A stretch of DNA of 64,000 nucleotides from Nectonema munidae (Eukaryota > Nematomorpha > Nectonematoida > Nectonematidae), in contig JAUIRK010000278.1 of NCBI GenBank assembly GCA_030549495.1, positions 850,001-914,000 of the forward strand, in the 5' to 3' direction. Shown piece after piece: positions 22,708 to 57,139 of this stretch. Under the pieces are notes generated by a model. The model saw only the letters and a list, made by a program, of their open reading frames with translations. It had not been told where the DNA came from and searched no databases. A program made the translations under genes and the position numbers. The first letter of the stretch is position 1. Each line of letters begins with the position of its first letter.

Positions 22708-24715
22708 ATCAAACTAACAAATCAAAGTATACGGAAAAGAAAATAATTGCGTTTTTTTGAATATTTCTGTCTACAAATAAAATTCTGACAGCTGTCATAA
22801 ATAAATCAAGTAGATTTTTAACAACTGAAACATTTTGTTTCGATATTATATTTATTATAATAATCAACAAATTTTCTTAAAAAAAGTGATTTGATTATGT
22901 ACACTGTTGCTTATAAAATTTAACAATCGAACATTATAAAAAATATCTCTGCTCAAATATTAAACAAATAGAGTATTCTTTTTTTTAAACTGAATAGCTA
23001 ATCAAAATATTCATTCCCAAATAGCTATTAAAAAAATTTCTTGACTTGAAAAAATTAAAGTTTTCAAATGTTACAAAATGTAGCAAACGTAGTGATAAAG
23101 ATTAAGTGACTTTTGTTGAAATAAAATTCTTAGCGTGAGTCTAACAATATTCATTGATATAAAATTGTAACGATTGAAAACTATTTTAATTTAACTCTAA
23201 ATGCAAATTAGACAGAAGCAGTGGTGTAGCCAAAAAAAAGTTGATATAAGGGGCACAATTTAAAAACAAAAAACTTGCGCAACATTATTTATACTTTCTT
23301 GATGCTTTCATTGGAGAAATTTTCAAAAACTGATATCGCATAAGATGCATGGCCGCACCATGTGGTACATAGGAGTGTGGGCACGGCCTCTCATGCCCCA
23401 GCATAGCTACTTCACTGGAGAGAAGAGAGCTGAATGAGATAGGAGAGCTTAACAAGAGAAGAGGGCTTGAATGAAAGAAGAGAGTTTGAGTGAATGATTG
23501 AGTTTTAGCAGAGAAAGCGGAAGAGAAAAACAGAGGAGACAGAAAGAGAAATAGAATCATTGTGACAGAAGAGAGAAAATCTAGTGGATCATCAACATGT
23601 GTTTGCTCTGGTTAAAATATAAAAGGACGTAGTTATCAATTTTTTTCTCGTGTCCCTCGCTTAAATATACCTCAATAATATAACTAATTATTTAATTTGT
23701 CTTACGACATATAATTACATAAGAAATTTGTGTTTTATTTTTTGCTTTAAGCTGAGGCTAGCAAAGTCTTAACAAAAACATGCATAAAATGGAAGATGAA
23801 TAGCGAAAAATCTAGAGGTGATCAAAGAAAACGAGTTTTAGATTTGAATTCAACATGATACATATATTTGGAAGCAGGTAAATAAATCCCAACAACAAAA
23901 ATAACGCAAAACCAATGTGAGTTATCACTGTCTCTCTATTTCCCAATGGGAAAGTCTTAAACAAATACCTGTTCTTCTATTCATTCAATTTTAGTTCCTG
24001 CTTGCTATCTATTTTCGTCAAAACCCGTAATTATTTGAAAATTTTCTCAAATAATCTATCTCTGACGGCTGACATAATGAAACTGTTACTTACTTCGTCG
24101 ATGGCGTGAATTTATTAAGCTCATACCTACTTTGAGAGAAATGCATGATGAAAAGCTATAAATCTCTTACTTATTTGTCTTCACAATATCATGAGAAAAT
24201 TTGTTCTAGCCCAGTTTTCTCTCTTCTAACTCCATCATGTATGAATGAATTTGTTTTCTTGTTGAGGTAGAAAGTAGTGATGCGATCACAATTACAAACA
24301 AGGTGATTCAATTAGACTTGATAAAATCTCTGCAGTTATGGTGAGATTGGGACCTGGCAGTGCAAGTGTAACGTCATGTAATATTGAGGGTGTGTTTGTT
24401 GGACAAAAATTCTTTTAAAATATATTTTGAAAATCATAAAAAGTTCGCACCACTTCGAAAGACAGCGTCCAGTGCTAACTCCCTGTGTATAAAAGGCTAA
24501 ATGGCGTTATTAAACTGAAAGAAAATTAAGTTCCCAACGGTAACACAGATGAGCTCTTTTAAGTGGAATTAAATAGAGATTACTGAGGTCGCCTGCCTTC
24601 TCTTTGGTAACTTTGGTACTAAATGCGTTTTGTCGGGTAATAAAAATGGTGGTATGTTCGTGTTGGACAAAAAATCGTCCCACCCCCAAATTTTAAGGAT
24701 GTGTGCCCGCCCCTG

Positions 24716-24861
24716 CTTAAATAGTATAAGAAACTCAAATCATTCCATTTGATATTTATGCCATAATTTAGTTTAATTTAGTATATATTCTACCTAGTTT
24801 TTTTACTTCTATATTTTCTTTTATTCAAACTTGGATAATTATTAGAATTATTATGTTTCAG
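24716..24861. other. Short intron segment before a host exon
   Basis: AT-rich and ends in a polypyrimidine-type acceptor, TTATGTTTCAG, at 24861. Confidence 0.5.
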
Positions 24862-46313
<21,452 letters not shown>

Positions 46314-46904
46314 CAAGATATTTATAATGTATTGAATTTTATAAAGACTTTTCTCATACACTTAATTATAAAACCTCTTTTGTGAATCTAAAACAAATAA
46401 AATTTTACTTGATTTTACTATTTATTTTTTTTATTAATTTTTAAGGGTAAAGTTTTAACGACTAAAAGAAATACCTAATAAGATTTTTATCAATATTTTG
46501 ATAAATACAATCTACTTTATAAATGAATTTTAACCTTACCTCATTCATTACTTCAAATTTTAGCAATTTTAACAATGTCTTCTGCAGTAGCTAAATCTCA
46601 TACCCACATTCCTTACGCAATAATACGTTTCTACAGCCCATTGATTCAGTTTCTTCCTACTTATTTCATTGTAGTTCCTATAGCATAATCAGAGGATGCT
46701 ACGGAAGATATTCATTTATTTTTATTTAAAATATTATTTTCAATAGAAAATTTTAAAACAGTGCTTTTTTGCATATGAAATTTAGTTATATTATTTTGTT
46801 TAGACACTTATTAGAAAATCACTGTTCATAACATTAACACACTGCCATATACCAATAAGGAACTCTCGATGTTTTTTTTTCTTTTATATATGGCATTACA
46901 CTAG
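46314..46904. other. 3' flank of the unnamed gene
   Basis: An AATAAA hexamer about 80 bp after the stop may be its poly(A) signal. Nothing else recognised. Confidence 0.45.
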
Positions 46905-48025
46905 TCAAATTAGTATTGTATCGCACTTATTTGAATGTTGAATGGATGTATCTCTCCGCAGGGAACACAACTCTTGTAGGTGGCTTTAACAGATAATGAA
47001 CAAGCACATTCTCCGACAACAGAAACTTCTTCGACTTAAGGTAAGCATCCTCCTGTTCTTGGCCCTAGTGCCAAGGTTCGATCCTAAATAGTAATTTCAG
47101 AGTAGAAAAGTTCGTTGCGCGCAGCATCTTAATTAAATCGTTAATCTTGTGCCCATTGGCAATTCCTTCTGATGATAGCAAATGTCCCAGGTATTCAAAG
47201 CATGGTTGTGCAAATTTAACTTATTCAGGCGACATTGGGGATCTTTTTCATCTAGGCGTTGTAAAAGGCGTCGTAGGCTGCTAACGTACTTTACTTCATT
47301 GACTGCCTTGGACTGGGATCCATGGACGGTCTTCTTTGCGACCTTTAGGGCATCATTTTCGTGGCTATTTCGATAGCGCGTAGAAATCTAACTTGTCATC
47401 TTTCACTTTGAACGGGGCATTTTTTCCAAGAATAGATTATTGATATCTTTCGAATGAGACTGCTTGTTGGACAAAACTTGTAGGCGATAGCAGACTGGTT
47501 AGTCAGGAATGTTTGAGCCATTCGATCATCAGAAATTGAAGTAGCTCCCAGTAAAATGAAAAATCGGGAGTAGTAATGTGACCAAAGTTCAGTGGTAGGT
47601 TCGAAAGGCGCGAACTTTTAAATTGTAGTGATCGGACTAGAAGAACCTCTCGTAGGTTTTCCAGCCATGTTCTCATTCGCTTCTCCATTAGCTGCTGGTC
47701 TTCTCTACGTTTCTGGGTCATGTTTTCAATAAGCTGTCTTTGCTGATCCATCTGTTGCTGCATGAGCTTGAGTAGGTCCTTGGATGCCGCCATGGTGCGA
47801 GGTACTGATCTTGTTCATGTCTGGGACTTGAGTCTAGTCAATTTTTTGAGCAAGATCCTACTGACTAAGCCAATTATACCTGTTGTATTCTTACACTAAA
47901 AGCAATAAAAAGAAATGTGTCTCTCCTATCGAAAATTCACGACTATTTATATCCAGAAGAGGTGAGTCTCAAATAGTTAATTAAGTATTGTATCGCAGAC
48001 TTATTTGAATGTCAAATGGATGTAT
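46905..48025 (-). mobile_element. Ty3/Gypsy retrotransposon fossil, badly broken
   Basis: A short gag-like start (frame at 47793-47503, Gln/Arg-rich) and a piece of the reverse transcriptase region ending near 46950 (FEYLGHLLSSEGI) are recognisable on the minus strand. A direct repeat of about 55 bp (GTATTGTATCGCA...CTTATTTGAATG) at about 46915 and 47976 may be what is left of the long terminal repeats. Most of the internal region is missing. Old. Confidence 0.6.
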
Positions 48026-49540
48026 ATGAATGCAACAGATTGCATGTATTTGAACGTGAATGAAACATATACATGTATTTGAATATAAATGAAACCATAT
48101 GTCATACATAACACATATTCTCAAATACAAAATTCTTGGAGATGTCTTAATTTGGAATAGCATATTTCAATTTAATAAGTTAAATTTTAGGCACATCTTT
48201 ACTTTTATAATACGACTATAAAAATTGTTAATTTTTTATTTTTCTTAAATGATCTTATGTGATAGTTCAGTAAGAAATTTTCATTAGGAATTTAATTTGG
48301 CCACTTAATTTCCATAGTTACGAGTTTTTTTATATAAATTTTTATAACATTTAAATTCTTTCATAAAACCCATAGTTTCGATAATAAGTCCTCAACAAGT
48401 AAAAAACTGAATTTTTTATTAAATAAAAAATTAAGGTAAAAATTTAGAAATTTTTTATTTGCGAATTTGTTTTAAAATAATAGTTCACAAAATTTTGTTC
48501 TTGCTAAATTAAGTACTTTTCAGTAACCCTGTATTTTTTGATCAAAACATTTTCCATTATTATACTCAGTATAATGTCGTTATTATTGTTTTGCTAAAAC
48601 CGGTCCAATATAAATTAATATTATTATCAAATAGTCACTAGCTTTAGAAATATTAAAAGGATGAAGGCATGCGACAACTTCTTATAATTTTATCTACTAT
48701 TTCTACAATATTCCTAGATCTTCCTGTACGCTTAGTTAAATATTTTTTATAATAAAAATAGGGTGCAAAAGTTTACATTCGTTTTTTTAGTGATTTTGTA
48801 ATAACTAAATACAATGTCATTAAAATACTTTAGCAGTTTAGCAAAAAAAGAAGATTACAAAGTTTGAATTTTAATAAGTTACATTATAGTCATTAATAAC
48901 AAAACAGCTAAAAAAAATAAAGTAATTAAATAGCTAATTTTAATTAACTTTTTGTTTTCTTTTCTAATAACATATCTTCTTAGTATCTTCAAAATTTTTT
49001 GACGTCTTACTTGATTAAGCTTATCTTTCTGTCAATATCTAATGCTGCAAAAAAAGTATTACTTTTTTGTGCAAAAATTGTAAATACAAAATTCTTTCTT
49101 ACAAGCATAAAAAATAAAATTATTCTTTAATTTTTATCCTTAATTTTTTTGATTGTAGGGAAATGATAAGATAGCAGTTAACCTAAACGTGCATTTAATA
49201 GCGATTTTTTACGTGCAAGTTAATAGAAAAAATAGCTTATCTGTTTTAGTTTGACCCGTTTCATTTTGTTCTAAATTAATAATAATTTGATATTTTATAC
49301 TTAAATAATGGTTGGGAAATGGGAAAGTTATGAGCATACGAAAATTTCACTATTATTTGATATAAAAATACTTTTTTCAATTTCATGGATTTTTTTATTT
49401 TTTAAGAATATGAGAAATATATGATACCTTCTTTTAACTCTAAATATAAAACTCTATATTTGAATAATAATTCTGTATTCGAATCTACAATCTATAAACT
49501 ATATTATTATTATAATTATAAAATTATTCTAAAGCTAAAG
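48026..49540. other. AT-rich interval without recognised features
   Basis: Long A/T-rich stretches; no coding or repeat-end signal. Confidence 0.4.
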
Positions 49541-51010
49541 TGTTTGTTTGTTTGTTTGTTGTAGTTGACGCAGCTTGTGAAGGTCCGAAAGCTGGCAATT
49601 ATGCTTAAAAGTGTTAAAAGTGTTGAAACAGAATGGGTAACGTCGTTGTCACGTTAAAAGGGTAAAAAGTGTAAAGAAAGTAAAGAATTTAAGAAAAGGA
49701 AAGATAGAGGTAGAAACATAAGAATGTAAAGAAGGAACATGCTTAGGTGAGAACCAAAATTGGTAAACTAAGGTGGATTATACGTCAAAATTAGTTCTAT
49801 TGACTTAAGTAATGATGCAAATCGAGTTATCAAATGGGGTCTATGACAAATTTCTGGTAGTGAAGTTAAAGGGAAATCGCCATTTTTGATGAGAGAGACA
49901 TTGAATCGGTCTGTTAAAATAGAAGTTGTTGAACAAAGAAACAAGAGGTGTTCGGGAGTTTCAAATTGGTTGCAAAAGTGGCATATAACATCTTCGGATT
50001 TACCTATTAGGGCAGAAATTTTTGCATCTGCAATTACTAGAAAGCCATCTTAATACTACTGGTGGAATTGCAATGACTTTGTGTTTTTTCAACTTATGCT
50101 TAAAGCTTATCAAATCGATAAAAGGGTACTTACAAGTTTTGCTCATTTGCAACTCTTGAACCCAGAACTTTTCAACTTTTGATCGAATATAGTTTTTCAA
50201 GGATTTAGTCGATAAGAGATGGGTACTGCCTGATGTATTTAAAGCTAATTTAGCAAGCTTATCTACAAATTTATTACTGAAAATTCCACTATGACTTGGG
50301 CACCAAATGTGACTGTGAATCGGAGAGAATATATATAATTGAGTAATTGCGAAAACACCTTTTATTACTAGATAAATACTGTAACGCGGATATCAAAGTT
50401 GCGGATTCTGCGGAAAAAGAAGAAGCATAAGCACCTATACTAAATGAATAAGAGTATAATGGTTTGCTTAGATCGTCTAAAAATACTGAGAAAGAGGATG
50501 CTGCGTTGGACGAAGCGTTATCATAAGAACCGTCAATGAATATGAGTGGAAATTTCGATGAGCAAGAGATATTTTGGCATAATTTTAGCGCTTGGGCTTT
50601 AGAAGAACAGATTGTGATTTTTGGTTGGAAATTTACAATGGAAAGATTATATGATCGTGGAGGAGGCTGAATTTTAAAGCAGTGGAAGAAATAACGTCCA
50701 AAGTATTTTCGGAACAGGTGTTGAAAGAGGTAATAATTGGAGTAGTGGGTATTGGGAGAGAAGCTTAATCCAAAAGATTCATAATGTTGATTTTTAGAGA
50801 TGAACGAGATTTTCTTAGTAAGAATAAGCTTTTCAAGGTATAAATCAATTGGAACTAAAGAGGAAGCCCCAAGAATAAGAGTTTTGGGGGTAGATATTTG
50901 ACATTTTAGAGCTTTTCTTAATATAGGGTAAAATAGTGAGCTGAAGATGTTCAGATAATTTTTATGCTTGAAAATCATACCCAGGATGTGATACCGTAAG
51001 TGAAAGAAGG
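49541..51010 (-). mobile_element. I/R1-group LINE, 3' half of ORF2
   Basis: The minus-strand frame 50978-50289 (229 codons) ends in an RNase H domain: LIFIDGSYDNASSNAASSFS, then FSAESATLISALQYL and YILSDSQS, giving the D-E-D triad. After a frame change the domain continues HIWCPSHSGIFSNKFVDKLA. The frame at 50200-50000 and sequence to 49860 follow, with a C-terminal zinc-finger-like CHFCNQFETPEHLLFLC. The element ends in a CAAA repeat tail (GTTTGTTTGTTTG on the plus strand at 49547). The reverse transcriptase and endonuclease are missing: 5' truncation, as usual for LINEs. Confidence 0.75.
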
Positions 51011-51649
51011 AAGAAAAGGCTAGAGTGTTAGAAAAAATTCTAAAAATAATTAATAACTATGGGAATCATTATTTTTTTTGTTTCTGACATACAATAAACT
51101 ATACCGAATATATTATATATAGATTGTATTATCATCGACATTTTGTATAGAAAATATTTTTAAAATTGTATGTTCTGAAGATCTTAACTAATATATAATT
51201 TTTTTCCAATATTAAAGAATTAAGGTTAAAATTAGGTGGATTGAGAATGTATTCTATGATCCTAGGTTCGATTCCTGACCATTTCTTGAATATTCTCCCC
51301 TTGGATGTGATACTGACAACTAAAAAAATCGATAAAATTTTAAACAATTTCAAAGATATAAAATTTAAAATTAAAACTTTTTTCCCATTTTTCGATTATG
51401 TATAAATTTTACCTTATTTTATCTAAGTTTGTCGATGGAAAGTTATGAAAAATTTACTCAACAAATTGAAAACCTAAAGTCAATTTCTTCTATAAAGGAA
51501 ATAACAATAGTTTTGTATAATAAATCAGTATTTGATGTTAAATACTTTTGGATTGATTATGAAGGAAATAGTAATATTATCTTCTATCTAGTAATTTAAA
51601 TTAATATAAGGTTATCAGCTTATAGTGGAAAAGACATGAATCTTTCATA
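51011..51649. other. AT-rich interval; possible tRNA-like B box
   Basis: At 51263-51275 CTAGGTTCGATTCCTGA matches a polymerase III B box, with a weak A box upstream. Perhaps a worn SINE. No gene. Confidence 0.3.
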
Positions 51650-52870
51650 TAAGAGTGTATCTTGTAGCGGGCATAGCAATAATCGGGTAGAATGGTGAGC
51701 ATCTTTCAGGACTATTTCCCATGCTTTACATTTAGGTTGCCTTTTTTTTATTGTAAACTAACAGCCTTTCAATTTATTCCATTTTACATTTCGCACTGGG
51801 CGTTGTCAGTAGGATTCTATCGTAATGTGTGAAAGTTTCAGTAAATACTCTTGTAATTTTTGCAATAGGAAAGGGGATCCAATAATGTGCTTAAGCAATT
51901 TTTCATTGTCTAAACGTTCATGATTTTACAAGAAAGTACGGGTATCATTGTTAGAAAACTTATTCAAAAGTATGAAAACCACACATTTGAAATCCATATT
52001 TATTGTTTCCCATGGTCTAGTAGATTTACAAATGATGTATGGTGAGATTTATAGAATCTAAGTCTCATTTCATTACAACTTTTACATTTATTTGTCGTTT
52101 TCTTTACTTTAGAATGATAAATTTTATTGTAAATAAAATGTTTTATTTTCGTTATTCCGGGATGACATAACTGATTGTGTATGTTATAAAGCTTAGAACT
52201 ATCTATTGTAGCATGATTGTCCTTGAAAGCTCCCTTTTCGATATCTCACATCATAGTCATAAAAAGGCAGTTCCATTCTCCATCTTAAAACCTGTCATTT
52301 TTTATTTTTCATGAGTTCTTTTTTGAACATGTAATTAAGATACTTTATCTTGGCCTGTGAGTAACGTAAAATGGCGTCCTAAAAGGTAGTGCTTCAATTT
52401 TCTTAAAGATTCTATTATCGCGTATGCCTTCTTTTCTAAAGAAGAGTTCTCCTGAAAAGCTATTGGATGCCCATTTTGATTGAGCGTTGCTGCTATGGCG
52501 AAGTCTACTGCCAAGGGTATGATGGGATCCATTACTTACAGGGTTGCTTTTTAGTATGATTTGAAGTTTTTCAAAGCCTGATATTTCTTCTTCTTTTAAA
52601 TGTAGAAATTTTGCATAAATTAGTGGTTGATATGATCTGAATAATGTGGAATCTCGCGTAGTATGCAAACGTTCGTATCACTCTTTTTAAAGCCTTACCG
52701 TTTAATGGTTTTAGGTTGTCTCATTTCTAAAAGAGGTTTACCTATTTGTGGGCCAGACTGCACTAAATTATGACTTATTTTGTACTCTTTTTTAGTGGTT
52801 TGAAACTTATTTCAGTTAAAGTTATGTTTACTTGCCTGGCTGCATTTTTAAACGCCTCAATATTTTGTTA
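51650..52870 (-). mobile_element. Ty3/Gypsy retrotransposon fossil (RNase H and integrase region), broken
   Basis: Pieces of the pol region can be recognised in order on the minus strand: end of the reverse transcriptase, RNase H (FAIAATLNQNGHPIAFQE and LKHYLLGRHFTLLTGQ), and the zinc-binding start of the integrase. Many breaks; no terminal repeats were identified. Old. Confidence 0.7.
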
Positions 52871-53058
52871 TGGTCAGTAAAAACATGATGCGCTATTGTT
52901 ATATTTTCATAAGTAAGCAGTAAAACATTTATTCAAAACAAGGTATAATATTTACTTTCAACCAATCATTTCTCATGGATAAGTTCTTACGCCTTAAAAC
53001 AAGCAAATCCGATGAGTGGAACACTGGTATTTCACTTTTGGAAATGTTTTTCAATTTT
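52871..53058. other. Nothing recognised
   Basis: Short interval beside the Gypsy fossil. Confidence 0.3.
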
Positions 53059-53059
53059 G

Positions 53060-53311
53060 TCACGAAATCATTTCTGCCACCGTCTATAAAAACATCGAGA
53101 ACATACAAAAATATAAAGAGGCCATCACCAAGTTAGAAGCCCTCTGCATGAAGAAGAAGAAGAATCAAGTATTTGCTTGAAACATGCTAGCCATGCGTAT
53201 AAGGCCATCCATTTACGTTTACTTGAATTGGACTTTCAAAGCACACACGATCAAGTTTGTGCCCTAGAATTCGCTCAAAGTAAGCTCGACCTCACATTAC
53301 AACAGAATTGA
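53060..53311 (+). pseudogene. Coding-like remnant, helical and charged
   Basis: One frame reads NIENIQKYKEAITKLEALCM and another HASHAYKAIHLRLLELDFQS, then THDQVCALEFAQSKLDLTLQ and a stop. The amino-acid use looks real. I cannot assign it; it may belong to an element gag-like gene or a host exon. Confidence 0.3.
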
Positions 53312-53868
53312 TTTCGCTTACTACTGCTGCTAAATTAAAAACCGGAAAGCATTCATTCAGTCCACAAGCCTAGTATAACTAAACGTTCTTGTTACATTTT
53401 TCGCGCTGAACGACTCCTTAATTTTCAATTTTTCAAAAATTATATCTGAATGCAAATAATAAAAAAAATAGGACCCACATTTTTGTGAGTAGTTGAAGTT
53501 GGAGTCCAGTAGATTTTAGTTAGAATCTAATTTTTGTAAGCTTGGTGTCGGTGTCGGGTGTTTTACCCTTAGATGCTGCAACCCTATTTGTGATGTAACT
53601 ATGAATAAGGATTTAAGATAAATTTTTAATTTCCACTTCAAGAACACTTCTATTATCATAGCTAAGTTTATTTCAATATCAATTTTTGTTGTGTTTGCTG
53701 TGCTGAGTCTAAAATCTAAATACACCAATTTTTCGCTAAAATGCGCTCGGATAATATGCGAATCGGTTAATATGCGGCGGCATCTTGGACCCAAAAAAAT
53801 ACGACAAACACCGAATCTCGCTGTTTCTCACATATTCATCTCTTTCTCGTTTTCAGAAGAGATCTAAG
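53312..53868. other. Repeat relic and possible promoter region
   Basis: A GTCGGTGTCGGGTG-type repeat at 53470-53570, then a CpG-bearing stretch (53740-53860) just upstream of the possible first exon at 53869. Confidence 0.35.
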
Positions 53869-53913
53869 ATGGCGGACATGACGGATGCTAAAATGCGCTC
53901 TCACTATGCGGTA
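53869..53913 (+). CDS. Possible first exon of a host gene (start plus splice donor)
   Basis: AAGATGGCGG is a good start context. The frame reads MADMTDAKMRSHYA and then meets a GTATGTG donor in phase 0. The surrounding 150 bp are richer in GC and CpG than the flanks, as expected near a promoter. A candidate acceptor with an open frame lies at 54691, but its phase does not fit this donor, so I could not extend the gene. Not recognised. Confidence 0.3.
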
Positions 53914-54075
53914 TGTGTTTCTGATCCCGACGTGCGCATATTAACGAAAGAATGGTGTGCGTTACTTTTTTTAATTAAGAGTGATGATGTCTACTTGTTT
54001 TCTATCTTTAAAGTTGAAATATCGGGTAGATTTTAGGCTTTTAAGCCAAAGTGAAAATCTGAGAACTATTGTTCT

Positions 54076-54107
54076 CATTGGTTTAATTGTTTTCAATTAA
54101 ACCAATG
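54076..54107. other. Perfect 14-bp hairpin with TTTT loop
   Basis: CATTGGTTTAATTG, TTTT, CAATTAAACCAATG. It could be a small foldback relic or a structured RNA element; nothing downstream supports a terminator. Confidence 0.6.
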
Positions 54108-56445
54108 AAATTTTGGGTGTAGAATATATAAAACTTATTTTCGTTAAAATATCAAAAATTTATGTTAGGATATTACGAAAAAAAACATATCTTTAAAGTT
54201 TGAAATCTAACCCAAATATAAGCTTTGGACTGTGAAAAGAGTAGAAATCATTTGCTCTAAGTTAAAACAAGTTGCTGATTAAAAAGTTTACCCCTAAAAT
54301 CTATATATCAGTATTACTGCCCAAAAAATAAGTTTTAATATTCGAAACTTTAAAAGAACTTATTCTCATTCTTAATACTAAAATTTATTCCAGTTAGAAG
54401 AAATTCACTAAAATTCCCAGGGAGCCCCTAACTTTATGCACCGTTGATTCGTAGTAAGAATCTTGAGATCTATGAAAATCTTGATTCTACTAAAATACTG
54501 AATATACTTATTTCTTGATTTTTAAGTTTTTAGTCATGTTTTTAAGAAGTGCCATATGGTGTACTTTCTTCTCAGCACACTTGTGAAGTATCCACATTTG
54601 AAACTCATCCTTGGATATTTCTAACGTCAACAGGTTTTCCTTCTTATTTCTTGCTCACACAGTCTATGATTATTTTTATGTTTTCATTCAGGAGAACCAT
54701 TACTTGCCAATAATCAGTTTGTTTTACTTCCTACGGCAGAATTTACTTCCGAGAGAAACATGGTTTTGCTGACCATTCCAAGTAATTTCCTTAGATTCCA
54801 TTTTCTTTAAATCTCAACTTTGCAGTTCTTTGTGTGTGTGTGCGTGTGTGGTGTATTCAATCAAGTATATTGGGAAGATATTCTTTGTTAAAACCAGGTT
54901 TGTGCAGTCGGAGTAGATGGAGTCGCATCTTTTGAGATGGAGTTGGAGTCGTAATAATTATTCCGACTCTGATTTCATAAATAGTTATATTCATATATGT
55001 TAGTTAAAGATTAAATTCATAGCTACACTCTCTTTAGTGTGCAACCTTGCAAAAACGTAACATAAAAATGTTCATCATTTTAGTCCAAGCCTTGCATTAT
55101 AAAAAAGGCTGAAAAATTCAATAAAATCAAAGAATGAACTTTTTTTATTTTATGTTAAAATTAGTTCGTAAAGGAGCCAAACTCAGTTTATGAGTAGAAA
55201 GTTTTTAGGAAAAATTTTAAACCAATTACCTTTGCAAAAAATATTTATGATAAAATCAGTTTGTGAGTCGTATTATTTTGTCTTAGATAAAAAGGTTATA
55301 GACAATAATTTGAAAATCAAAATTTTTGCTTTCAACAAAAAACAGAAATGTCTAAAATTCAGGAAAATCACTATCTAAAATTAAAATTCACAAACGACCT
55401 TGAAATATGGTACATGCAGAGCCCGCGCTACCTAGTTTTATTTTTTGCCCCCCCCCCCCTGAAAATTTTCAACTTGCCCCAAGCGTCTTAACTTAAGAAA
55501 AATTATAAAAACATATAGCTGTGCAAGTAACTTTGAGAACACCACAACCCTGGTAAAACCGTTTTGTAGTTAGACAATTTGAAAATACGATAAATTTAAT
55601 ATTCAACAAATACCTATTTTGAATTTATTTAAATCTCTTTTTAAATGAATAATATAATCATCAATAATAATAATAATAATACTCAATTTTACGTTTAGTT
55701 TAGCCGGTTTTTACCACTATGGCATTTAATCCCTCATTATTTTGCGTCTCCGTTCATCTCTATTTTGCTCCTTACACTCCAAACTTTATTTTGAATGAAT
55801 CTGAAAATTAATAATTCTCATTTAATATAATAATTGTAATATACCATAAAATAAAGAGGTGAACACTAAAATAAATAATTTATTGAGCACTTAAAATTTT
55901 TGAAATGTAAATTTTCGCTGACAGTCGGCTTTTTTTCATAACCTATAATGATACTATGTAAATAAATTAAACTAAAAAAGTTGAATAAAATGACCCAAAA
56001 CAAATGTAAAAGAATATTTTATTTGTAAGTAGGTACTAAAATTTACTTAGAAAAGTATATAATTTTTTGGATATATATAAAGATATATAATCAATAAAAA
56101 AATATTAAAATCACTTCAATATCTTTGATTCAAAGTTATCTCACAAAAATAAGAATATAAAATTCACTAATACTAGCTTTTTGCTTTGTCCCAAAGATGA
56201 ACACTTCCTGGCTCGCACTAGAAGGCTGACTGACTCTAGAGTAAAGACTAAATGAAATCTTCACTCAACTCAAAACGCGTTGTATTACATATCTTTCATT
56301 AGAAAACAAAGATTACAACAAGAATTTATTTAAACAAACAATTAATACTCTATTAAATCAGTCATGAGGGCAGGCCCGTAGTAGGGCTTTTTTATTGGGG
56401 GGGGTGGAAAATTTTTTGGGGGGAAAAAAAATTTTTTTTTTGAAT

Positions 56446-56481
<36 letters not shown>

Positions 56482-57130
56482 TTCAATGAAGATGTTTGTT
56501 TTTTTTTTTTTTAAAAAAAAAGAAAAAAAAAAATTTCTTTTATATAATAAAAAAATTATATATTTTTTTTTTTAAAATAAATTTAAATTTTTAAAATTTA
56601 ATTGTTTTTTTAATGAGGGTAAGTCGAACTACAGACGATCCTCTATACAGCGTTTCCTGATATTACGCGGTGAAAATATTCCTCCAAAATTTGTAACTCT
56701 GATTGGCCATTTTTTCGGCGACTCCGCACACTATAATTTTATTAATACACTAATTAAAAAATAACTGTTCTTTGGTCTTTATTCCTTTTGAAGTTAAAAA
56801 TGAGAATAAGAAAATTCCTAGAAAGTGAGCTCGCTTATTTCTCCCTGGCCCCTCAAATTAGGGGTATAAAATCACCTAAAATGTTTTAGTTTTTCCGATT
56901 CCTGACACTGATGGCATATTTTGACATGGCGACTCCTACTCCAGCTGGAAACATAGACTATATATTAGAGTGGTCCTTATTTTAAAATGATATTTTTTTA
57001 AATTTCTTAGCCTTCCATTATGTTTTCTGTTTTATATAATGGCTACATGTAAAAAATTATTAAGAATAAATTTTATTTAAAGATCGCTCAAAAGTAAATT
57101 ATAAATAGTTTTTTATGTTTTATATTTTTT
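54108..57130. other. Mostly AT-rich, no gene supported
   Basis: A possible acceptor with open frame at 54691-54780, a GT microsatellite at 54831-54850, GTCGGAG-type repeats (54910-54965 and 56890-56950), and a G/T/A homopolymer-rich stretch at 56396-56620 that begins CAGGCCCGTAGTAGGG, perhaps a hAT MITE end. Confidence 0.35.
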
Positions 57131-57139
57131 GTATTTTTA

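Larger units (their letters stand above)
20678..24715 (+). mobile_element. Large non-autonomous hAT-like element, copy A
   Basis: The ends are CAGGGGCGCACATCCTCAAA and, inverted, CAGGGGCGGGCACACATCC. The 4,038-bp element has no transposase. From the left it holds a 330-bp terminal region, a tRNA-derived SINE (21930-22085), a palindromic repeat array (22309-22707) and a purine/pyrimidine-biased stretch (23400-23575). An inverted second copy lies at 38543-42889. The 8-bp flanks do not match each other, so this copy may be rearranged. It lies inside a family-1 pseudogene, 146 bp upstream of a host exon. Confidence 0.75.

Noticed and set aside
23285-23560. 91-codon Ser/Phe/Leu-rich frame as a secreted protein
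   Set aside because: It comes from a purine/pyrimidine-biased stretch that is also present, with changes, in copy B, where the frame is not kept.
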